Positions 53,097 to 61,054 of a stretch of DNA of 64,000 nt are shown here, piece after piece. Under the pieces are notes generated by a model, which searched no databases, was not told the origin of the DNA, and saw only the letters and a list, made by a program, of their open reading frames with translations. The stretch's first letter is position 1, and each line of letters opens with the position of its first letter. This DNA is from Chloroflexi bacterium HGW-Chloroflexi-10 (GTDB taxonomy: Bacteria; Chloroflexota; Anaerolineae; Anaerolineales; Anaerolineaceae): positions 124,001-188,000 of the forward strand of contig PHBZ01000002.1 in assembly GCA_002840755.1 (NCBI GenBank), read 5' to 3'. The position numbers were made by a program, and so were the translations under genes.

Positions 53097-56000
53097 ATGA
53101 ATACTTCTGAGTTTTTTAATCTCGTTTCAAATACATTTTCCCAAGTTGAAAACCGAATATTTTTAGAGTCACTCCATTTGGACTCCTATTTATGGGAAGC
53201 GGTACAGGATGTAGCCTTCTTTAAAAAAAATATTGAGAAAAATGGAAATCTATTGGTCAATTGGTCATTGGGTAAAATTGCATTATCCCTTGTAAACATC
53301 CATGAAGATATCCTATATAAATCTATTTATGAGAAACCTTACTTAAAAAAATCAATTCAAATTTATGATGCAGTCCGTGCCAGTGGCGAAATTATTGCAG
53401 ACGGTTGCGAACCTGTTTATTTGGCTTTGGCATTATTAGAAAGATTTAATAAGTTGCAAAAATGGGATGGTATTTATTATGAAATAAATTCCCATGCGAA
53501 AAGGAATAGATTTGAAGTCTATCAAAAATGGCGTACACCGTTTGCAATAGTCTATCAATGGTTGCCTAACCCTGATGATCTCATCAAAACATTACTAACT
53601 GAAATGGATGCCTTTTTAGCTATTTCCATTATTAATCACATGGTTAGTACTCAATTAACTGGTAAAAAAGAAAAAGTTCGTACTTTAAGACGTCACATTG
53701 AACAGTGCTCTTCTGATAATCAGTTGGTTTGGAATCAATTGATTTCTTCTCAAATATCCTTTTTAAAAAAAGAGTTTGCTGCAAGTATGCGCGAATTGAC
53801 GGTTTTGCAGTTGAAGCCTGTCTCAGAGTTGGTTAATGATTACTCCATTTTGACAGACACGCTAACAAAGAATTTGTATTATGCTCTTGCGAATATGATG
53901 GATGATTCTTGTGCTCAAGCAAACTCCTATTTGCATTCAGCAAAATTAATTTTAAATGATTTATTGGTATCGGTAAATTTGTTGTCAGCTCAAAATGATT
54001 TGGTGGAATCAGATCTGGACTTTTCCATAAATCCAATGCTTCAGGATGTGGTCTTTTTACGTGAAGAAAAAAACAATCAACCAGATAATGCTTTTGAAGT
54101 AAAGGGACTGGTGGTGCAACTAAAAGAATGTTTGGAAATAAAAGAAAAAGGTGAAATCGTACTCGCTAAAGAAATGGGTGGCCGTCTGTTTCAACAATGG
54201 TTTGGGCTGAGAAAAAAGAATTGGCCGGCATTTAATGAAATAGCATATTTACAAGGCTTGCAACATGAAAAGTTATTGCAGTTGCTTTTTGATTTGAATC
54301 TTTATGATTGTGTTCGTGACTATATAAATTTTTTGGATATGACACAATTATCATTGGTACCAAAAAAGCGTTTGGAGTTTTTTGAAAAGAATATTAAGAA
54401 ATTTTCACCAGATCTTTACACTGGTTTGAAATTAATATTGGTACATGATCCTGAGGATCCTTTTGCGTGGAATAGTTTACTTTTGCTTTTAGAGAACGAA
54501 AATGATTGGGAAAACCTTTATGAAGAACTGGGTAAAAAAGAAGGTGAACGGACCCTCAATTCTGTTGAACGGGTCTTATTTGCCAGATCAGCAATGGAAT
54601 CATCACATTTCGAATCAGCCAAACATAATTGCAAACAACTCCTTGAAGAGGATTATGAATTAGGAGAGGTTTATGCAATTTTAGGTGGTGTTTATTTGAA
54701 GGAAAATGATTACGAGTTAGCAAAAGAGAATTTAGAACAAGCTATAAAAATATCGCCAGAAAATTCTAACGCTTGGCTTCTTCTCTCTTCCATTCATCAA
54801 ATTGAAGGTAATGATGAAGAAGCATTATCTATTTTACGGTCATCAGTTTTAGCAGCCCCAGATTCGCCAGATATTTACTTTTCTTTATCTCAGTTTTGTT
54901 TGAAAAAGGATCTATATTCCGAAGCCTATCCTTATTTAAAAAAAGCTTTGTCTTTAGATTCAGAAAATCCGAAATATCAAATAGAATTAATAAAAATTCT
55001 AAAAACACTTGGTCGAGAAGATGAGGCCACCCAATTATTGGAAAAGGCAAGGCTCACATGGCCAGAAAATTCCGATCTGGCATATCTTGCAGCCTTAAAT
55101 TTCATTGATATTAATGATACTGAAGCTGCGCTGAACACCTTAGAAATTGCAATAACAAAAAGAACGGCAGCTCCTTATGAGTGGTATTTGCTATATGTAA
55201 AGATATTATTAAAGGATAATCCGTATCAATTATTGATATCTGATTCAAATAATCTCGGGTATTCACAATTGATTCAAGCTCAAAAATATTTACAAATTGG
55301 ATTACGAAACAATACTAAAGATCCAATTGGCCAAGAATTGTTAGCAGAGGTTTTTTATTTGGCGGGAGAGTATGAGGCAGCGCATTCGATTTATTCCACA
55401 CTTGTAAACCAAATTAAGGATAATTCTGAATGTATTGAGATAAAGTGGAAAATATTAGCTGGATTGGGTTTTTCCAAAATTGCATTGGGGGAAGTAGAAA
55501 GCGGATTGGTTGTGTTGCATGATGCAACACAAGCTAATCAAAAACATTTAGGCATTAAACATCGTTTGGCCGAAAGCTATTATGCAATTGGGTTAAATGA
55601 AGATGCCACTCGCATAGCAAATGATGCTTTCGCCAGCGCCGGGACTAATGTTGGAAACTTGATCTGGTATGCGAATTTTATGGAAACAATGGGGCGAAAT
55701 GAAGAAGTTGTCAGGGCATTGGAGCAAGCGTTACATTTTGCGTATGATGATGCTAGTTTACAAATCCGATTGGCTGGTGAATATATTTCGTTAGGGAAGC
55801 AATCCGAAGCATTTCAAGCATTAATTAGTTTGAAGGATAATCCGAAGGCTACAGCGCAAAACCATCGACAAGCTGCCATCGAGTTCTTAAGATTGTCGCG
55901 TCCAGACGCTGCCTTAGATTTTTTCCGGCGAACATTGGATATGCAAGAAAAAACTCCATCATTTTACGAAAATGTGGAATTGATTTACTTATTTATGCAA

Positions 56001-58439
56001 AATGGGGAATGGGAACAGGCAATTCATCGCATAACACAAATAATCTTAGAAAAACCGAACTTATCGGTTCTTTATGTGGTGGAAGCAGAATGTTTCCTGG
56101 GATTAGAGGATAATATTGCAGCGTTAACAGCGCTGGAACACGCTGTAGCCGTAAGAGAAAAAATTGCCATGGATATTTTACCAACGGGTTTTCTTGTTCC
56201 ACAGGATTGGATTCAGAAATATGAACAGATAGATTCTGTTTATTTGCAAATTGCCGAGATTGTTTATGAACAAAAAGATATTAATCGGTGCATTCAATTT
56301 GTTGAAATGGCATCCAAACAAAATCCGGAAAACATTCAATACAAGGTTATTCTTACAGATCTTGCGCTGCAATTATTAGATTATGACCAGGTTAATCAAT
56401 ATCTATTGACGATTTCTAATCAATTAATTAATTATACTGAAAGTAGTATCATTTTTAGTTTGGTCTCCGGGATGGATTATGTCCAATCTTATTTTTGTGG
56501 ACGAGAGATAAAAAATTTTATAAATAAAAATGATGCCGGCTACCCTGTGTCTGATTTGTTGCAGGTGTTATGGTTGTTAGATAAAAACCAATTCAATCAA
56601 GCGTCTGTTTTAATTAAGGAGCTTTCAACGGTTGATTCAACAATTACAAATTTACAGATCAGTGAAAAGTATCCTGCTTTACTGAAACGGGCACAAACAA
56701 ATATTATATATAGACTGATTGTGTTGGCGTACATGCGCATGGTGCAATACCCTGAGGCTGAAGAATTTTTAGATCGTTGGGAAGCTCAGAGTTTAGTTAA
56801 CTTTGAGACAAAGTTTTACAGATATGTGCTTAAGTTAGAGCAAACCAATTTGCAAAATATATATTTGGAATTAGGTTTAAGTGCGAAGCGATATACGCTA
56901 AAGCAAACAATGCCTCTTGATGTGATTCTTGACCAATTAAATTCATATGCTGAAAAATTGGGAAAATCAAAAATTATAAGTCAATTTGAAACAATTCAAA
57001 ATGCATTATTTTCCGGAAATATTGCAAGAGCACAATCTCTTTTGTATTCACTCCAAATTCCACGCGGATTTAAATACCCTTTGGCTGATTTTCTTATGAG
57101 AAATCAAGCTGGGTCTTCCGTGGAACAATATTTAGCCACCTTTGATGGAACAATTATTGATCGGCTCGTGTTTTCATATCATCAAAAAGAAAAATTTGGA
57201 CATTTAGCAATCGCATCATTGGAAAATATTTCTTTTTTAGATCATCCTGTTATTAATGCAATGATTTCAAAATGCTATGAATCTATCGACAATTTAGATG
57301 AGGCAGTTGCTTATGCACAAAAAGCATTATTGATCTGGCCTAACGAGACCAATTGGTTGGTAAGGTACGCTTCTTTATTAGAAAAGAAGGGATTAATTGA
57401 TCTAGCGCTTGAACAATGGAATTTGATAGTTGAGTGTTCAGAAAATAAGGAACAGGTCATTTATACTTATTTTTCTTTATTGATTAAATTACAAGAGTAC
57501 CAGTTGATCCTGGAAAAACTGGATAAGTACAAAAAACAGCTATACGGTTCGTATAATTATTATTTTGCTTATTTACAAGCCAGCTACGGCCTGAAAGCTT
57601 ATGATCAGGCATTACGTGCAGCGAGTGCAGCAAAAAAAGTAAATCCGGATAAGAAAGAAGTTATCCTAATTGAGGGAAAAATATATTATGAGACTCAGCA
57701 TCTAGAGAGAGCAAAGCAAAATGCTGAAGCCGTTTTGCAATCGGAACCAGAAAATGAAGAGGCTTATTTACTCTTGACCGCCGTCCTAGAGGAAAACGGC
57801 ATGTTCAATGAGGCACTTAATGTAGTAAATAAGGGTATTGAACATTGCCCGGATAGTATTCAGTTATATATTAATAAAGTCTGGATTTTGCGTTCGGCGG
57901 GATTTACAACTGAAGCACTTGCATTAGCTTCCCAATTGAGTGTTAATCACCCTGATCAGGGAGAAATTATTGGATGCCTGGCGATACTATATAACGACCT
58001 GAATGATCTAAAAAGCGCTGAAGAAACTGCTAGGAAGGCATTAAAGGTAAATCCAGATCAAGCGGAGATACAGTTATTATTGGGAAAGATCATAAAAAAA
58101 CATGGTCATTTAGACCAAGCACTGAACTTTTTTGTAAAAGCATCAAACCAAACCACCGAATCTTCTGAACCCTGGCTGGAGATGGGTGAAATATATGAAG
58201 ATCAGGAAGATTTGTCCAAAGCAATGGAATCTTATCATATGGCGATAAAAGCAAACGCCAAAGATTATCGTGCTTACCTTAAAGTCGGAATGTTGCTAAA
58301 AGAAATCAAAGATTATCAAGGTGCAGAACAAATGCTACACATGGCCGTGGAATTAAATCCAAAGGACGCCAATATTCGCAGACAATTGGCTGGAGTAACA
58401 GCTCTTAGTTTCGTGCATAGCCCTAAGGAGGCAAAATAA
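53097..58439 (+). CDS. Giant TPR-repeat protein
   Basis: A 1780-residue soluble protein without signal peptide. Residues 1–510 are helical without clear repeats. Three TPR blocks follow at about 520–690, 730–1010 and 1385–1778, with repeats such as AILGGVYLKENDYELAKENL and LEMGEIYEDQEDLSKAMESY. The gap near 1010–1385 is also helical and less regular. TPR arrays bind partners and peptides, so a scaffold or sensor role is likely. The ATG follows GGGAGAG; it ends in TAATG, overlapping the protease gene. Lys-, Asn- and Ile-rich codon use matches the AT-rich neighbourhood, with no sign of transfer. Confidence 0.9.
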   Translation: MNTSEFFNLVSNTFSQVENRIFLESLHLDSYLWEAVQDVAFFKKNIEKNGNLLVNWSLGKIALSLVNIHEDILYKSIYEKPYLKKSIQIYDAVRASGEIIADGCEPVYLALALLERFNKLQKWDGIYYEINSHAKRNRFEVYQKWRTPFAIVYQWLPNPDDLIKTLLTEMDAFLAISIINHMVSTQLTGKKEKVRTLRRHIEQCSSDNQLVWNQLISSQISFLKKEFAASMRELTVLQLKPVSELVNDYSILTDTLTKNLYYALANMMDDSCAQANSYLHSAKLILNDLLVSVNLLSAQNDLVESDLDFSINPMLQDVVFLREEKNNQPDNAFEVKGLVVQLKECLEIKEKGEIVLAKEMGGRLFQQWFGLRKKNWPAFNEIAYLQGLQHEKLLQLLFDLNLYDCVRDYINFLDMTQLSLVPKKRLEFFEKNIKKFSPDLYTGLKLILVHDPEDPFAWNSLLLLLENENDWENLYEELGKKEGERTLNSVERVLFARSAMESSHFESAKHNCKQLLEEDYELGEVYAILGGVYLKENDYELAKENLEQAIKISPENSNAWLLLSSIHQIEGNDEEALSILRSSVLAAPDSPDIYFSLSQFCLKKDLYSEAYPYLKKALSLDSENPKYQIELIKILKTLGREDEATQLLEKARLTWPENSDLAYLAALNFIDINDTEAALNTLEIAITKRTAAPYEWYLLYVKILLKDNPYQLLISDSNNLGYSQLIQAQKYLQIGLRNNTKDPIGQELLAEVFYLAGEYEAAHSIYSTLVNQIKDNSECIEIKWKILAGLGFSKIALGEVESGLVVLHDATQANQKHLGIKHRLAESYYAIGLNEDATRIANDAFASAGTNVGNLIWYANFMETMGRNEEVVRALEQALHFAYDDASLQIRLAGEYISLGKQSEAFQALISLKDNPKATAQNHRQAAIEFLRLSRPDAALDFFRRTLDMQEKTPSFYENVELIYLFMQNGEWEQAIHRITQIILEKPNLSVLYVVEAECFLGLEDNIAALTALEHAVAVREKIAMDILPTGFLVPQDWIQKYEQIDSVYLQIAEIVYEQKDINRCIQFVEMASKQNPENIQYKVILTDLALQLLDYDQVNQYLLTISNQLINYTESSIIFSLVSGMDYVQSYFCGREIKNFINKNDAGYPVSDLLQVLWLLDKNQFNQASVLIKELSTVDSTITNLQISEKYPALLKRAQTNIIYRLIVLAYMRMVQYPEAEEFLDRWEAQSLVNFETKFYRYVLKLEQTNLQNIYLELGLSAKRYTLKQTMPLDVILDQLNSYAEKLGKSKIISQFETIQNALFSGNIARAQSLLYSLQIPRGFKYPLADFLMRNQAGSSVEQYLATFDGTIIDRLVFSYHQKEKFGHLAIASLENISFLDHPVINAMISKCYESIDNLDEAVAYAQKALLIWPNETNWLVRYASLLEKKGLIDLALEQWNLIVECSENKEQVIYTYFSLLIKLQEYQLILEKLDKYKKQLYGSYNYYFAYLQASYGLKAYDQALRAASAAKKVNPDKKEVILIEGKIYYETQHLERAKQNAEAVLQSEPENEEAYLLLTAVLEENGMFNEALNVVNKGIEHCPDSIQLYINKVWILRSAGFTTEALALASQLSVNHPDQGEIIGCLAILYNDLNDLKSAEETARKALKVNPDQAEIQLLLGKIIKKHGHLDQALNFFVKASNQTTESSEPWLEMGEIYEDQEDLSKAMESYHMAIKANAKDYRAYLKVGMLLKEIKDYQGAEQMLHMAVELNPKDANIRRQLAGVTALSFVHSPKEAK

Positions 58440-60970
58440 TGCAAAACAGCACACTCTCTCACGGACAAACATTGAGTCGCGGAACGGTTATCCAGTTACT
58501 TATCTCTTCACTGCAACATAAAAAAATAATATTTGGCCGTCAATTAGCTTTGAAATGGCTAGGATCATTTCCTGGGGATCTGGTTGTTGAACTTTTCCTA
58601 GCGCGCTTTTATTTATATGAAACCAAAGTTGAAAAAGCCATTGAGCTTGTTGAGCAAATTTTAATAATTGACCCGGAGTTCCAGGAAGCTTATGATTTTT
58701 TAGCTCAGTTGCCAATTTCTGATGCTAAAAAGGAGGAGTGCTTAGCTTGTTCTCATGCATTAGGTGGGTTAGTACAAAATAAACGATCCTTGCCATCCTG
58801 GAGCCCAGCATTACATGCCGTTCAAAATTCAATTGCTAATGAAAAAATTGAAGATGCTTCCGAATTAATTTTTAGGATTTTATCCATTCAAAAAGAGATT
58901 CCATTAATCCATATTGTCCATTTGCGAACAGTTTACCTGAACCAGGATATTAATTCGATTTTAAATCTGGTTGAACTTTATTATCAAAAATGGCCTGAAA
59001 CCCTTGCATTCAAATTGATTCTAGCAGAACAATTATTGGAGGTTGGTGAAGAAGAAAAAGCTGTAAATTTATTACATGATTGTGTATCCAAGGATTCTGC
59101 CGGACAAGTTGCTAGAAAATGGTGGGGTGATCAACATGTGTTTTTGCCATTATGGCCAGAGCGAATGGAGATCTCTTCAGAGTTGCAAGTGCCTTTGGAG
59201 GTTGCTTATGATTTGGGTTGGAATAGGCTGCCTGAAGGAAAAATAGAAGAAGCGATCAATAACGATTCGGATCTAATGGAACCCCATGAAAATTTTGCAG
59301 AAATTCCATCATCTGACTTTAGAATAAGATCAGAAATTGGGATCGAAGTACAGAAAGAGTTTGAAAGAATCGCAAAAAAATTAAAAAAAGATTTTTCCGG
59401 AAAATTGGATGGGCGTTTTCCGTGTTATGTAATATTCTCTACAAAAACCGGTTTGATAAAAAAATATGGTGAGCAAACTTACAAGATAGTTATTCAATTG
59501 TTATCCCAAATGAGACTTATTATTCAAAGCAAACCTGGTTGGGATTGTTTTTTGTTCATACCTGATGATGAAAATACTCAAAAAGCTATCAACTTGCCTG
59601 TAGTAACTTCAATTGATCCTGCAAAGTTAAAAAAAGCTATCTTTGATTTGGATAGGGGGCTTTCTAAACGCGGTGAACGTATAGGCGCAATGTTAATTGT
59701 TGGTGGGGATGAAATTGTTCCGTTCCATAGGTTGCCAAATCCGACAGATGATATGGATGAAGAAATATATTCAGACAATCCTTATGCAACCATTGAAACC
59801 AACTATTTTGTTCCTGAATGGCCTTTAGGACGGATAATCGGTGAAAAAGGACAGGATGCCGGGCTCTTAATTCAACAAATCAGAGGCATCATAAAATACC
59901 ATACCCAACCTAAGTCGGTTCGTCAGTTGTGGGAAAGAATTTATCGGACTTTTAATCTTGTTTTGAAACCGACATCATTACCCAGTTTTGGTTATTCTGC
60001 ATCTGTTTGGAAAAGATCATCGATGGCTGTGTATCGAACGATAGGCGATCCTAATAAATTAACTATTTCTCCAAATGGAAATAAACAAACATTAAAACAA
60101 CAAGACTTTACTCAAAACGACTTAAATTATTTCAACTTACATGGAATGATAGATCGATCTGAGTGGTATGGACAACGAGATCATTTAGATCCTCCAGGCG
60201 TAGATTATCCAGTGGCTGTAACACCTGGCGATTTAATTCAAAACGGGAAATCACCAAAAATTGTTTTTACTGAAGCATGTTATGGTGGACATGTATTTGA
60301 TAAACTTGAAAATGAATCAATAGCCTTAAAATACCTGGCAATAGGGACGCCAATATTCATTGGATCCACCTGTACATCATACGGTTCTGTGAATACACCA
60401 CTTATCGCTGCTGATTTGTTGGCAAAATATTTTTGGCAATACATTCACGAAGGTTGTTGGGCTGGCGAGGCATTGCAACGCGCAAAAATTTCTTTGGTAC
60501 AGGAAATGATGAAACGGCAAGGTTATCTTGATGGAGAGGATCAAAAAACTTTGATTCAATTTGTTTTATATGGTGATCCCTTCTTTGCCTATGAAGTAAA
60601 AGATGTTCAGAAAAAAAGGTTTAACATGCTTTCACAGCCAGCAAAAATTAAGACAATATGCGATATCGAATCGACAGAACTTAATTCGCTTACCATAAAC
60701 CCTGAAATGATGGCGCAAGTAAAAGCAGTTTTACAGCCCTATTTGCCAGGAATTGACCACGCATCTGTCAAATTGACTCAATTACAGGTGGGCATAGATC
60801 GTAGTTCCAAGAACAAAGATAAGACACCGTATGGTTTAAAAACTATCAAAGACAAAGTTGTAGTAAATATTCAAAATCCAGTTCAAATAAATAAAACGCG
60901 ATATTTCCAATTTGCCAGGGTTACAGTCGATTCTAAAGGTAATGTAATGAAGATGACCGTATCGCGGTAA
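58439..60970 (+). CDS. TPR-like protein with caspase-fold (C25/CHAT-like) protease domain
   Basis: An 843-residue protein. Residues 1–260 look like degenerate TPR helices; a linker follows, then a clan CD-type protease domain at about 330–730. The catalytic dyad is placed at His568 (YFNLHGM) and Cys614 (FTEACYGGH), 46 residues apart, followed by GTPIFIGSTCTSYG, GEALQRAKISL and FVLYGDPFFAYE, an arrangement shared by gingipain-like and CHAT proteases. There is no signal peptide, so unlike secreted gingipains it is cytoplasmic. Residues 740–843 form a separate C-terminal domain. It is translationally coupled to the giant TPR protein, its likely partner. Confidence 0.8.
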   Translation: MQNSTLSHGQTLSRGTVIQLLISSLQHKKIIFGRQLALKWLGSFPGDLVVELFLARFYLYETKVEKAIELVEQILIIDPEFQEAYDFLAQLPISDAKKEECLACSHALGGLVQNKRSLPSWSPALHAVQNSIANEKIEDASELIFRILSIQKEIPLIHIVHLRTVYLNQDINSILNLVELYYQKWPETLAFKLILAEQLLEVGEEEKAVNLLHDCVSKDSAGQVARKWWGDQHVFLPLWPERMEISSELQVPLEVAYDLGWNRLPEGKIEEAINNDSDLMEPHENFAEIPSSDFRIRSEIGIEVQKEFERIAKKLKKDFSGKLDGRFPCYVIFSTKTGLIKKYGEQTYKIVIQLLSQMRLIIQSKPGWDCFLFIPDDENTQKAINLPVVTSIDPAKLKKAIFDLDRGLSKRGERIGAMLIVGGDEIVPFHRLPNPTDDMDEEIYSDNPYATIETNYFVPEWPLGRIIGEKGQDAGLLIQQIRGIIKYHTQPKSVRQLWERIYRTFNLVLKPTSLPSFGYSASVWKRSSMAVYRTIGDPNKLTISPNGNKQTLKQQDFTQNDLNYFNLHGMIDRSEWYGQRDHLDPPGVDYPVAVTPGDLIQNGKSPKIVFTEACYGGHVFDKLENESIALKYLAIGTPIFIGSTCTSYGSVNTPLIAADLLAKYFWQYIHEGCWAGEALQRAKISLVQEMMKRQGYLDGEDQKTLIQFVLYGDPFFAYEVKDVQKKRFNMLSQPAKIKTICDIESTELNSLTINPEMMAQVKAVLQPYLPGIDHASVKLTQLQVGIDRSSKNKDKTPYGLKTIKDKVVVNIQNPVQINKTRYFQFARVTVDSKGNVMKMTVSR

Positions 60971-60976
60971 TCTTCA

Positions 60977-61005
60977 TTGCGGGTCACAGGTTGATCATTT
61001 ATAAT
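60977..61005 (+). promoter_or_regulatory. Promoter of alaS
   Basis: TTGCGG (60977–60982) and a perfect TATAAT (61000–61005) are 17 bases apart. Initiation would be near 61012. It separates alaS from the sigma-54 operon. Confidence 0.75.
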
Positions 61006-61008
61006 CAT

Positions 61009-61029
61009 GGGCAAGAGACATTCTTGCCC
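61009..61029 (+). promoter_or_regulatory. Hairpin at the 5' end of the alaS leader
   Basis: GGGCAAGA and TCTTGCCC pair perfectly (8 bp, loop GACAT) and are followed by AATTTTATT. It can act as terminator for the sigma-54 operon or as a 5' leader structure of alaS. Confidence 0.55.
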
Positions 61030-61054
61030 AATTTTATTGAATCAGGGAGCCGAT

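Noticed and set aside
58439-60970. A CRISPR-linked TPR-CHAT (Craspase) component
   Set aside because: No cas gene and no CRISPR array is visible in the window; only the caspase-fold resemblance remains.
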